Virus record (IMG/VR): IMGVR_UViG_3300020470_000079
Location: 1 to 35,542 of that record
DNA: 35,542 bases
Reading direction: 5' to 3' (one strand)
DNA from: a virus
The notes under the pieces are model-generated. The model had not been told where the DNA came from, searched no databases, and saw nothing but the letters and a program-made list of their open reading frames with translations. The first letter of the stretch is position 1. Every line of letters begins with the position of its first letter. This document shows positions 8,992-17,990 of this stretch, piece after piece. The position numbers and the translations under genes are program-made.

Positions 8992-11900
8992 ATGGCAGAA
9001 GTTAAAAATGCTTTTATTAAATCCAAAATGAATAAAGACCTGGATGCCAGGTTATTACCAAATGGTGAATATCGTGAAGGAATTAATATACAAGTAAGTA
9101 AATCTGAAGGTGCCGACGTTGGAGCGTTAGAAAATGTATTAGGAAATAATAAACTTATTGACTTTAGTGCTTTAACTGGAGTCAGTAATTTATTTACAGT
9201 AGGCCTATATACTGATGAAGTAAATAATAATATATACGTTTTTTTAACAGATTATGATGATAAAACATTAACTGATTCTAAAGGAAATAATATATATAAT
9301 AAACAATTATTAAATTATTCTCCTACTGCTAATAATTTTGTTTATGTATATAATATTGCTACTCAAGAAGCTACTCAACTATTAGCAGGTGCGTTTTTAA
9401 ATTTTTCTATTAATTATCCTATTCATTCTATTAATTTAGTAGAAAATATATTATTTTGGACAGATAATCGTAATCAACCTAGAAAAATTGAAGTTGATAA
9501 AGCTGTAGAATTTAATCAAAAGCAATTAACACCTTATTATACTACAGAAGATCAAATTTCTGTAGCAACTTATTCTCCTTTTCAACCTATTGAATTATAT
9601 TATAAATTTGAAGGATTTTATACTAATGCAGATGGTACTGTTATCCCTGTAGATGCAAATGGTGGGAAAGGTGTTACCAACGGTATAACAACAGCGGGAG
9701 CAACAACAATTTTATTAACCCCTGGTGGGTTTGCTGGAATAGATATTAGTGGAGCAGGTAATAAAAATTTAGTAGGATCTACTATTATAGCTGCAGATGG
9801 AAGTACAGGTTTACCTATAGACCCATCTCCGATTCCTGCTAATACGGTATTATTAAGTTATACTCCTACTACTATTGAATTAGGAGATGCTTCAGGAGCA
9901 ACAGTTGCAACAACTATTGATATTCCTAATGGTTCTATAATTTATTTTAATTATAATACTTTAACAGGTAATGATCAGTATGTTACTAGCATGCTAGATG
10001 TTAGTAGTAAAATGAATCCTGGAGGAACGTATAATGTAGCTAAACCTGGAATGACTACAAATACTAATTTTAATCCAAATTATAGTGGAGATCCAGATTT
10101 TTTAGAAGATAAATTTGTAAAATTTAGCTATCGTTTTAAATACGAAGATGGAACTAACTCTATCATGGCACCTTTTACTCAAGCTGCATTTATTCCTAAA
10201 CAAGATGGTTATTTCCTAGGTCAAGGAAGTTTAACTGGAATTTCATCAGACGAAGAAGCTACATATAGAAGTACTGTAGTAGGGTTTATGGAAAATAAAG
10301 TAAATAATATTTTATTACAAATTCCATTACCTTTAGATAAAAACAATAATGGTATTAGTGCTAATAATTTATTTTCTCAATTAAAAGTTTCTGAAATAGA
10401 AATATTATATAAAGAATCTGATAGTTTAGCCGTACAAGTTGTAGATACAATTCCTAGGGATACAAATATTGGATTTGAAAGATTTGGTAGTCAAACAGTT
10501 GTAGAATATAATTATCAAGGGACGAAACCTTATAAAACATTACCTGAAAGTGAAATAGTAAGAGTATATGATAAAGTACCTGTAAGAGCACATGGTCAAG
10601 AAATTATTAGTAACCGTGTAGTATATAGTAATTTTCAAAATAAACACACTCCACCAGATGCTTTAGATTACAATGTAACTGTTTCGGATAAATATACGAA
10701 CTTTGTGGTAAATGAACCTGCCAACCCTGTTCTTCCACCTTTAGAAAAAACTGTATCTCGCGAATATCCCATGCATACAGTTAAACAAAATAGAAATTAT
10801 CAAGTAGGTATAGTTTTATCAGATAGATATGGAAGAAGTTCAACAACCATTTTATCTTCTGCTAAAACCCAAGGAACAGATGCTGATGAATTAAAGCTAG
10901 ATGGAGATACAGTATATTTTCCTTATAATGAAGTTCTTCAAGACAGTAGTAATGATATACATTCATGGCCTGGTGATTCAATTAAAATATTATTTAATTC
11001 TCCGGTAGATGAAAATATACCTCATAATTTAAGTACTGGATGGCCTGGATTATACAACGGAGATGCAACAAGTAGTGATTATAATCCATTAGGATGGTAT
11101 TCTTATAAAATAGTAGTTAAGCAAACAGAACAAGAATATTATAATGTTTACCTTCCCGGAATAATGAATTTTTATCCTAATATTGATAAAGCTACATATA
11201 CTACTGATGCTCCAGATCCAGCTGAAACTATTTCTTTTATTACTCTTTTAAATGACAATATAAATAAAGTGCCAAGAGATTTAACTGAAGTTGGCCCAGA
11301 ACAAAAACAATTTAGAAGTTCTGTAGTATTATATGGTAGAGTAGCGCCAGAAAATGATGCAGCAACACCTAATCCTACTTATAACTATCAATTTAATCCT
11401 ACACCTTCAGCTGTAAATATTGCTATTCCAGATACGGTTTCTACAATTTCTAATCAAAATGATTTATTTAATAACCCAGCTGCCGATCCAACAGGGGTAA
11501 GTCAAACAGTACAATATAGCGCTATTTATCAAACTCTATCTAATCCTTTATTAGCAAGAATAAGTATTGGTAGCAATGTAATTGGTTCTGCCGTACCCGC
11601 AACTCCAACTACAACTCCTTATGATACTTGGTTAAGTGTTTATGAAACTGCCCCAGTAGAGTCTAGATTAGATATTTATTGGGAAACTACTTCTAGTGGA
11701 ACCATTTCTCAATTAAATGAAGCAATAAAAGAAGGTACATCTTCTATTAAAGGTTTTACTACTGAAGATTCTCCATCAGCTCCGGAAACTTGGACATTTA
11801 ATTTATATGAAGATATTACACCAGGCGCTGCACCAACAGGAAGTTATGCAAATGGTACTTACACTCCTACTCAATTTTTTCCGTATGTAGTAGATAGCAG

Positions 11901-14598
11901 TGGAACTATTTCAGTTGTTAAAAGAAGCGAAATAGATTCGTTTGTAGTTACTAATGCTGAAAATACTGTGGTAACTGATAAATTTGTTTTAACTAGAACG
12001 CCGGCACCGAGTACTTCTAATAATCCAGATAAATATGTAATAACTATTGCTAATAATACTTTCTTTTATTTTAATGAAAATTCAGAAACTGAAGACTCTT
12101 ATACTTTTACATTTGAAGTAACAAATTTAGATGGGACGCCTGGAGCTATAGGATCACAATATGGACAAAAAACTAAAGTTGCTATAACTGAAAAATTAAG
12201 CAATATAAAACCATCTATAGATAATTGTGAAACAAGTATAGTAGTATTACCTGGAGCTACTTCTGTTTATACATTTACTGGTGTAAACGGAAGTGCAGAT
12301 ACTAGTAGAAATACTGATGATTTAAGATGGTCAATGACTCAAAGTCCTGCCGCTGATGGAACTGCAATACCCGCGTTATCAATGAATGAGCAAACAGGTG
12401 AGGTAACTGTCGATGATGATGCTATACTTGATCAAGCAATAACAATTACTGTTATATTAAGAGATGCAGGTAATGATTCAAATACATATGATGCTCCTAA
12501 TAGCTATGCACAATGTATAACTGCTATAAATGGAAAATTAGGTTATGAAACTTTTCCTTTAAATGAAGATTTTTATAGTGTTAAAAATATGTGTATTAGT
12601 CAAGGACCACAAAGTTCTGGATTTTATTGGGCAACAGTTAATAATAGTAGTGCACAAAACCCAGCAGATTCTGGACCTTATCCTAGCGCAAGTAGTGGAG
12701 CTGGAGGTTCTCCAGTGAATAACGACAATAGAGTTCCTACGAGCTTGGGAAAAATTACTACAATTGATCCAGGAACTGGAGTAACTAGTATTACAGTAAA
12801 TACTGCTAATAGCACATGTAACACTGCCGGTTGGAGATGGACAAATACAAATAGAAATGGAACTGTACAGTTTGATACTGACGACTCTGGATTTAATACT
12901 CTCAACGGAAGAGTTGATGCAACTACATCAAGAAATACTACCAGTTTGCCGCAAGTAGGACTTACAGAAGGTACTACAGAACAACCCGGAGGAACTGCTT
13001 ATATTATTGTAGATTTTGAATTTACTAATCCTACAAGTTATGATACTAATGCAGGACCACCATCAGATAGACCTGAAGTTATTTGGCCCGTTTATTTACA
13101 ATATAGACCAACAGATGTTTCTGGAGTTCCAATTGGGCCTTGGGAAACTGCTAAAGATATTGAAGGTAATGAAATACGTTTTGGAGGTACACAAGGAAAT
13201 AATTATCAAATGAATGTACCTGCTGAATTTAATAAACCTCCTATTGGTCAACCTAATCCTTTTACAACTGATACAGGTGTGTTAGATAAATTATCAGAGG
13301 CTAAAACACCAGCTACGACTTCAGTAAGTCAAATTAACCCTTTTCCTGCTAAAGAAGATTGTTTTGATGCTTGGTTTGATGGAATTTCATCGCAAGCTAA
13401 TACAAGGTTAAGTTCAGTTGGTAGAAAAATGTTTTGTATAGGTAGAAATCAAGGATATAGAAACGCATCAACTGGAATACCAGCTTCTCCAGATATGTTT
13501 GGAGAATATAGATTATTAACTCGTTATCCTTATAGTAATAACGTTGAGGTTAACACTAATAATAAAGTTTTACCTACTTTAACGCCTGAGGGATGCCCTA
13601 CTTCAGCACCATATAATAGTTATAATACAGCTCAAGTAACACAAAAAGTTTATTTAAGTTTTGGCGATTTTTATAATCCAGTTCAATTAAGAAATACATA
13701 TAATACCAATGGTCTTATTTCTACTGGATCTATTGAAAGATCTTATCAATATAATATTAGCCCGCCTAAAGATACTAGAGAAGAAGCAGAAGAAACTCTT
13801 CCAACTCCTCAACAAGAAAATGTAGGGGGAAGAACAGTTTGGGCTAAAGAATGGGGTTTTAAATATGTTACACAATTTTATAAAGATGCAGGTTTAAATG
13901 AAATATTTAGGCCAAGTGAAGAATGGCCAGCAATTGTAACAGGGCCAGCAGATACTAAATATTATTCTTACGCCAGCACAGGTGATTATTTAAATACTGA
14001 TTGGGGAAACAATTATGCTAGCACTAGAAACGGTTCACCTATTTGGACAGATTCTACTGGATATGTATTTGGACAAAATGTAACTAATAAAAATCAAGAT
14101 AGAAAATGGACTGCTCAATTTGATTATTTAGGAGAAAAAATTATGGGTACAGCACAGCCGTGTGCAGCTAATTTAATAGTTACTGATCCTGGTCAAACAC
14201 AACCTGCTCAAACTTATAGTTTTGGTACTGTAAGCATAGACAAACCTACAGGTGGTACTCAAATGAGAATTAATTTTATGGATGGAATACCAGATGGTCC
14301 TAAATATTCTCTTAATATGCTAGAACAATTAACAGGTAGAACAGGTAATGGAATTAATCATAGAATGGTTGGAATAAATTATATTAGTATTTATGAACCT
14401 GCAAGTGATCAGTATACATTAATTGCAACTCTAACACCAAAAGTTAATTCAACTGTAATTAGATGGGAATATAATTTTGGACCTCAAGGAACTTATCTTG
14501 TTATAAATAATATTTTAACTGGTGGTTTAACAGCTGGTTTAACAAAAGGAAAAAAATATTTATTTACTTGGAACGGTATAACAGCACCTCCAGCTTAG
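8992..14598 (+). CDS. Giant muzzle/tail stabilisation-like protein with adhesin-like repeats
   Basis: A 1868-residue protein. The first residues (AFIKSKMNKDLDARLLPNGE, YREGINIQVSKSEGADVGAL) match the typical start of the stabilisation/muzzle protein of crAss-like and related podoviruses, in which beta-propeller blades form the distal tail. Segments such as NLVENILFWTDNRNQPRKIE and NRNYQVGIVLSDRYGRSST fit this. From about residue 650 to 1200 come Thr/Ser/Pro-rich modules, including one at about 1073-1180 that resembles a cadherin/Ig-like domain (acidic DxD-type residues, IVVLPGATSVYTFTGVNG). The last about 150 residues (about 1720-1868) form another beta-rich domain. The unusual size, with added Ig-like domains, suggests host-surface binding. 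The gene ends with TAG TAA TAA. The next gene looks like the second half of what is one protein in related phages. Confidence 0.72.
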   Translation: MAEVKNAFIKSKMNKDLDARLLPNGEYREGINIQVSKSEGADVGALENVLGNNKLIDFSALTGVSNLFTVGLYTDEVNNNIYVFLTDYDDKTLTDSKGNNIYNKQLLNYSPTANNFVYVYNIATQEATQLLAGAFLNFSINYPIHSINLVENILFWTDNRNQPRKIEVDKAVEFNQKQLTPYYTTEDQISVATYSPFQPIELYYKFEGFYTNADGTVIPVDANGGKGVTNGITTAGATTILLTPGGFAGIDISGAGNKNLVGSTIIAADGSTGLPIDPSPIPANTVLLSYTPTTIELGDASGATVATTIDIPNGSIIYFNYNTLTGNDQYVTSMLDVSSKMNPGGTYNVAKPGMTTNTNFNPNYSGDPDFLEDKFVKFSYRFKYEDGTNSIMAPFTQAAFIPKQDGYFLGQGSLTGISSDEEATYRSTVVGFMENKVNNILLQIPLPLDKNNNGISANNLFSQLKVSEIEILYKESDSLAVQVVDTIPRDTNIGFERFGSQTVVEYNYQGTKPYKTLPESEIVRVYDKVPVRAHGQEIISNRVVYSNFQNKHTPPDALDYNVTVSDKYTNFVVNEPANPVLPPLEKTVSREYPMHTVKQNRNYQVGIVLSDRYGRSSTTILSSAKTQGTDADELKLDGDTVYFPYNEVLQDSSNDIHSWPGDSIKILFNSPVDENIPHNLSTGWPGLYNGDATSSDYNPLGWYSYKIVVKQTEQEYYNVYLPGIMNFYPNIDKATYTTDAPDPAETISFITLLNDNINKVPRDLTEVGPEQKQFRSSVVLYGRVAPENDAATPNPTYNYQFNPTPSAVNIAIPDTVSTISNQNDLFNNPAADPTGVSQTVQYSAIYQTLSNPLLARISIGSNVIGSAVPATPTTTPYDTWLSVYETAPVESRLDIYWETTSSGTISQLNEAIKEGTSSIKGFTTEDSPSAPETWTFNLYEDITPGAAPTGSYANGTYTPTQFFPYVVDSSGTISVVKRSEIDSFVVTNAENTVVTDKFVLTRTPAPSTSNNPDKYVITIANNTFFYFNENSETEDSYTFTFEVTNLDGTPGAIGSQYGQKTKVAITEKLSNIKPSIDNCETSIVVLPGATSVYTFTGVNGSADTSRNTDDLRWSMTQSPAADGTAIPALSMNEQTGEVTVDDDAILDQAITITVILRDAGNDSNTYDAPNSYAQCITAINGKLGYETFPLNEDFYSVKNMCISQGPQSSGFYWATVNNSSAQNPADSGPYPSASSGAGGSPVNNDNRVPTSLGKITTIDPGTGVTSITVNTANSTCNTAGWRWTNTNRNGTVQFDTDDSGFNTLNGRVDATTSRNTTSLPQVGLTEGTTEQPGGTAYIIVDFEFTNPTSYDTNAGPPSDRPEVIWPVYLQYRPTDVSGVPIGPWETAKDIEGNEIRFGGTQGNNYQMNVPAEFNKPPIGQPNPFTTDTGVLDKLSEAKTPATTSVSQINPFPAKEDCFDAWFDGISSQANTRLSSVGRKMFCIGRNQGYRNASTGIPASPDMFGEYRLLTRYPYSNNVEVNTNNKVLPTLTPEGCPTSAPYNSYNTAQVTQKVYLSFGDFYNPVQLRNTYNTNGLISTGSIERSYQYNISPPKDTREEAEETLPTPQQENVGGRTVWAKEWGFKYVTQFYKDAGLNEIFRPSEEWPAIVTGPADTKYYSYASTGDYLNTDWGNNYASTRNGSPIWTDSTGYVFGQNVTNKNQDRKWTAQFDYLGEKIMGTAQPCAANLIVTDPGQTQPAQTYSFGTVSIDKPTGGTQMRINFMDGIPDGPKYSLNMLEQLTGRTGNGINHRMVGINYISIYEPASDQYTLIATLTPKVNSTVIRWEYNFGPQGTYLVINNILTGGLTAGLTKGKKYLFTWNGITAPPA

Positions 14599-14630
14599 TA
14601 ATAATATTAATAAATATGCAATTATAAAAT

Positions 14631-16115
14631 ATGGCGGCAACTATAGAAGTTAAATTTTTCAATAGTTTTATTTTACGTAAAACTGTAGATCCTGCTAACG
14701 AACCAAAATGGAATGGGTCTCGAGGAGATGGTACATATCCTCAACCACCAAACTACGTTCCTTCTGGTACCGCTTATTATAATGATTGGGCTGTAGAAGA
14801 AGCGCGAATCAGAGGTGGTTATAATAATACTTATGTAGGCCAAGGAGTAAAAGCATATTTAGTAGAAGACAATCCTAACGCTTCTAATAGAATAAACTCT
14901 TTAATTTATTCAGGTATTTTTAATTCTAGAACTGGAGTTAATGATACAAATGTATTTTCTGTTGGGCAAGATATAACTAAAAGTGTAGATCCAGGTAATG
15001 GAAGTATACAAAAAATATATGCAGAAGATTCATATTTAATTGTTTTCCAAGAGAAAAAAGTTAGTAGAGCTCCAATAGATAAAGATATTATATATACAGC
15101 TGAGGGAAGTCCTAATTTAACTGCTAGCAATATGGTAATAGGTAGTATACAACCTTATGCTGGTAATTTTGGTATTAGCAAAAATCCAGAAAGTTTTGCT
15201 GTTTACGGAAGAAGAAAATATTTTACTGATAAAGATAGAAGCGCTGTAATGAGATTATCACAAGATGGTCTTACAGAAATATCTCAATATGGAATGATTG
15301 ATTTCTTTAGAGATCAATTTGCTGCAGTAGGAAATGGTAAATTAACAGGGGCATGGGATATTTACAATAAACAATATGTATTATCTATTCAACCTAAAAA
15401 TACAGCTTTACCATATAAAACTTTATCTTTTGATGAACAAATTCAAGGTTGGACAAGTTTATATTCTTACAAACCAGGAATGATGATTTCTTTAAAAAAT
15501 AAATTTTATACAACTGGAACATCAACGCCCGGTGGCACTGATACCGCTGCTTTATATCAGCATTATGTAGCTTCTCAACCTAGATGTAATTTTTATGGTA
15601 CTCAAAATAAAGCTTCAATTGAATTTATATTTAATCCATCGGTTAGTGTATCTAAAGTATTTAAAACTATTAATTATGAAGGAAGTAATGGTTGGCAAGT
15701 AGATAGTTTTATTTCAGATTCAACTGGAATAAGTTATCCTAACATACAAGTCCCTGATTATGAAAGTCTTAACACAAATGATTCTACCGCATTAATTTAT
15801 AGTTATAATGAAGGATCATACGATAGTTTAGGAAATACTTTTGCAGATGTTACTACTACACCTGTTACAGCAAATTCAACGCCGCTTGTACCACCTATAC
15901 AACATGCTGGATTTGCTAGAAAAGAAAACAAATATATGTCTAATTTAGTTAATAACAGCGTGGCCACTCCTGGTGAGATTGTATTTGGAGATCAAATGAC
16001 AGGAATAAAAGGTTATTATGCTACAGTTAAAATATCTACTGACACTTTAACAGATCCTGGTGGAATGAAAGAATTATTCGCCGCTTCATCAGATTATGTC
16101 GAATCAGCATATTAA
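14631..16115 (+). CDS. Muzzle/stabilisation protein partner (C-terminal half-like)
   Basis: A 494-residue protein with features I associate with the second half of crAss-like stabilisation proteins. These are EEARIRGGYNNTYVGQGVKA, SLIYSGIFNSRTGVNDTNVF, KIYAEDSYLIVFQEKKVSRA, AEGSPNLTASNMVIGSIQPY and YGRRKYFTDKDRSAVMRLSQ, followed by DGLTEISQYGMIDFFRDQFA. These read as beta-propeller blades with Asp/Gly turns. It probably forms the distal part of the tail together with the preceding 1868-residue protein. The leading MAATIEVKFFNSFILRK resembles an internal strand, as if one ancestral gene had been divided. The start is 32 bases after the previous stop with no Shine-Dalgarno sequence. Confidence 0.65.
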   Translation: MAATIEVKFFNSFILRKTVDPANEPKWNGSRGDGTYPQPPNYVPSGTAYYNDWAVEEARIRGGYNNTYVGQGVKAYLVEDNPNASNRINSLIYSGIFNSRTGVNDTNVFSVGQDITKSVDPGNGSIQKIYAEDSYLIVFQEKKVSRAPIDKDIIYTAEGSPNLTASNMVIGSIQPYAGNFGISKNPESFAVYGRRKYFTDKDRSAVMRLSQDGLTEISQYGMIDFFRDQFAAVGNGKLTGAWDIYNKQYVLSIQPKNTALPYKTLSFDEQIQGWTSLYSYKPGMMISLKNKFYTTGTSTPGGTDTAALYQHYVASQPRCNFYGTQNKASIEFIFNPSVSVSKVFKTINYEGSNGWQVDSFISDSTGISYPNIQVPDYESLNTNDSTALIYSYNEGSYDSLGNTFADVTTTPVTANSTPLVPPIQHAGFARKENKYMSNLVNNSVATPGEIVFGDQMTGIKGYYATVKISTDTLTDPGGMKELFAASSDYVESAY

Positions 16116-16122
16116 TAAACCA

Positions 16123-16419
16123 ATGATAAAAATAAACGAACAAACAGAATTTCAACTTTCACTTAAAACATTAATAGGAATAGCAGTAGGGATATTTACA
16201 TTAGTAGGTATGTGGTTTGCTCTTCAAGAAGATATTGAAGAAGCTAAACTTTTACCTGAACCCCCTATATCTAGAACTGAATATGATTTAAAAGATGAAC
16301 TCATTAGAGAAACTATTATGAATACTCAAGAGAAAGTTAATGAAAATGGAGATAAATTAGATATAATTGAAGAAAGATTATATGATTTAAATACTAATAC
16401 AAAAAAGAAAAGAGAATGA
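16123..16419 (+). CDS. Short membrane protein with coiled-coil tail
   Basis: A 98-residue protein if started at the ATG at 16123; an earlier ATG at 16096 would overlap the previous gene, so I prefer this one. A short polar N-terminus is followed by one transmembrane helix at about residues 16-38 (KTLIGIAVGIFTLVGMWFAL) and then a charged, probably coiled-coil tail (residues 40-98) with heptad-like NTQEKVNENGDKLDIIEERL. This layout suits an inner-membrane spanin-like protein, a small holin accessory, or an internal tail/ejection helper. There is no lipobox. Its stop overlaps the next ATG by 4 bases (ATGA), so the two are translationally coupled. Function unknown. Confidence 0.6.
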   Translation: MIKINEQTEFQLSLKTLIGIAVGIFTLVGMWFALQEDIEEAKLLPEPPISRTEYDLKDELIRETIMNTQEKVNENGDKLDIIEERLYDLNTNTKKKRE

Positions 16420-16766
16420 AATATTTATTTACTTTAATACTTACTTTATTTTTAACCTACAGTGTAGCTCAAAATCCAAAAATAGAAATACTTCAAATAA
16501 ACGCAAAATGGAATCAACATAATGATGTTCATTTAAATCATATCCCTAAAAATCATAAGGGTTATTTTATTACCGTAAAATATGCTTTATTAGAAGATCA
16601 AGGACCAGAGTTTAAAAAAAGTTTTGCCGGCAAACCTTTACCTATAGTAGTATTAAGAGTAGGAGGTAAAACTAAATATCAATGGAGTGCCGATCTATCT
16701 TTTAAGTTAAAAGTAGGTGCTCATGATGTTGTAGGTACAATAGACAAAGTATTATCACTTAAATGA
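16416..16766 (+). CDS. Exported thioredoxin-fold-like protein lacking the CxxC cysteines
   Basis: A 116-residue protein with a clear Sec signal peptide: Lys2, a hydrophobic core to about residue 16, and a probable cleavage after SVA (residue 18). The mature part resembles a minimal thioredoxin fold. ILQINAKW at 25-32 corresponds to the strand ending in the redox motif of thioredoxins. The Trp is followed by Asn-Gln-His-Asn (33-36) instead of Cys-x-x-Cys. A Pro at 76 before a strand (KPLPIVVLRVGGK) sits where the cis-Pro is found, then comes a QWSADLSF stretch. No cysteine remains in the mature chain, so no disulfide chemistry is likely. It overlaps both neighbours by 4 bases (ATGA). The fold assignment is my inference from this pattern. 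Role unknown: perhaps a periplasmic protein that binds a partner such as the next gene product. Confidence 0.5.
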   Translation: MKYLFTLILTLFLTYSVAQNPKIEILQINAKWNQHNDVHLNHIPKNHKGYFITVKYALLEDQGPEFKKSFAGKPLPIVVLRVGGKTKYQWSADLSFKLKVGAHDVVGTIDKVLSLK

Positions 16767-17248
16767 AATTACAAGATATAAATAAAATTAAAAAATTTAG
16801 AAAAGTTATAATGGAATTTGAAAAAGCATTAAGTAAAACTGATGGTGCTTTAAAAGGAATTGATGAATGTTCTACGAAAAATCCAGTGAAATCTACTTTT
16901 GTAGGTGGATGTTATGTTAGAGAAATTTTTATGCCGAAAAATCAAACCCTAACTTCTCAAATTCATAAAAAAGAACACCCTTATTTTATATTAAACGGGG
17001 ATATTACTATTATATCTCCAGATGGTATAAATAGAATTAAAGGGCCTCATCATGGTATTACTAAACCAGGAACAAAACGTGTAATTATTACACATGAAGA
17101 TACTACTTTTATAACTGTTCACGCAACAGATAAAACAACTGTTGAAGAAGTTGTAGAAGAAGTTATTGCAAAAGACTTTGATGATCCACTAGTGGCTTTA
17201 CCAGAGCCTACAAATAGAAAAAAAATAATAACTAATAAAAAGAAATAA
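16763..17248 (+). CDS. Cupin-like protein
   Basis: A 161-residue protein. Residues 45-125 look like a single cupin barrel: FVGGCYVREIFMPKNQTLTS, then a histidine pair at H68 and H72 with Glu71 (QIHKKEHPYFILNGD), a Gly-rich turn, HHGITKPGTKRVIITHEDTT and a final His120. Cupins of this type bind a metal or a small ligand, and the spacing of His residues resembles the HxxxEH ... H pattern. The N-terminus (1-44) is helical and the C-terminal 40 residues are acidic, then basic. It overlaps the previous gene by 4 bases and ends 2 bases before the next ATG. I infer a small phage-group protein of the late operon; substrate and virion association are unknown. There is no signal peptide. Confidence 0.6.
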   Translation: MKLQDINKIKKFRKVIMEFEKALSKTDGALKGIDECSTKNPVKSTFVGGCYVREIFMPKNQTLTSQIHKKEHPYFILNGDITIISPDGINRIKGPHHGITKPGTKRVIITHEDTTFITVHATDKTTVEEVVEEVIAKDFDDPLVALPEPTNRKKIITNKKK

Positions 17249-17250
17249 TT

Positions 17251-17973
17251 ATGGCATATGCAGCTATAGCAGGCGGAGTTATCGCAGCGGGCGGGGCTAT
17301 ATTTGGCTCTCTAAGTGCTCGTAAAAGAGAAAAAAAGGCACAAAGAAAAGCTAAAAAATTAAAAGCAGAAATTAGACATCTTGAAAACACTAGACAAGAA
17401 GTAATAAATCCATATGAAAATGTAGCTGATCTATCTTCTATGATACAAGATGTTAGTGGAATGGCTACAGCTCCTACTTTAAATTTAGCTGTGGCTACTC
17501 AAGCTGCTGAAATGCAAGCAGAACAAGCTGATATAGCTTTAGCAAATACTTTAGATACTTTAGCTGCAACAGGCGCTTCTGCTGGTGGTGCTACAGCTTT
17601 AGCTCAAGCAGCATTAAAAAGTAAGCAAGGTATTTCAGCTAGTATTGAACAACAAGAAGCTAGAAATCAAGAGCTTTCTGAAAAAGCGCGTGTAGAAGGA
17701 GAACAACGCTTGCAAGATATTAAAATGGCAGAAGGAAGAAGAGTACAAATGGCTGAAATGGGTGAAGCTCAAAGATTACAAGATGCTGAAATAAGAGGTA
17801 AAGCTTATGAATGGGAAGCAACAGAAAGAAGAGAAATGCAAAAACTAAATAGAAGATCCGCAGAATTAACTCAACAACAAGCTGTAGCTACACAAGCTGG
17901 TGCAGATAAAACAGCAGCAATAATGGGTGGGGTTTCAGCAGTTGGGAATATAACAGCAAGCGCATTAGGTTAA
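17251..17973 (+). CDS. Internal virion/ejection-like protein
   Basis: A 240-residue protein whose N-terminus is a Gly/Ala-rich hydrophobic helix (AYAAIAGGVIAAGGAIFGSL, residues 2-21), followed by a strongly basic segment (ARKREKKAQRKAKKLKAE). The rest is a long Ala/Gln/Glu-rich helical region, and the end is another short glycine-rich segment (MGGVSAVGNITASALG). This hydrophobic-helix/coiled-coil/hydrophobic-end pattern is like internal core proteins of podoviruses (T7 gp14 type) that insert in the host envelope during DNA ejection. It is followed by two larger proteins in the same order as in T7-like core sets, which supports an ejection role. No enzymatic motif is seen. Confidence 0.6.
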   Translation: MAYAAIAGGVIAAGGAIFGSLSARKREKKAQRKAKKLKAEIRHLENTRQEVINPYENVADLSSMIQDVSGMATAPTLNLAVATQAAEMQAEQADIALANTLDTLAATGASAGGATALAQAALKSKQGISASIEQQEARNQELSEKARVEGEQRLQDIKMAEGRRVQMAEMGEAQRLQDAEIRGKAYEWEATERREMQKLNRRSAELTQQQAVATQAGADKTAAIMGGVSAVGNITASALG

Positions 17974-17990
17974 TATAAAAAAATTATAAT

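Noticed and set aside
14590-14640. Stop-codon read-through linking the 1868- and 494-residue tail proteins
   Set aside because: The TAG is followed immediately by two TAA codons, so TAG suppression would not produce a fusion.
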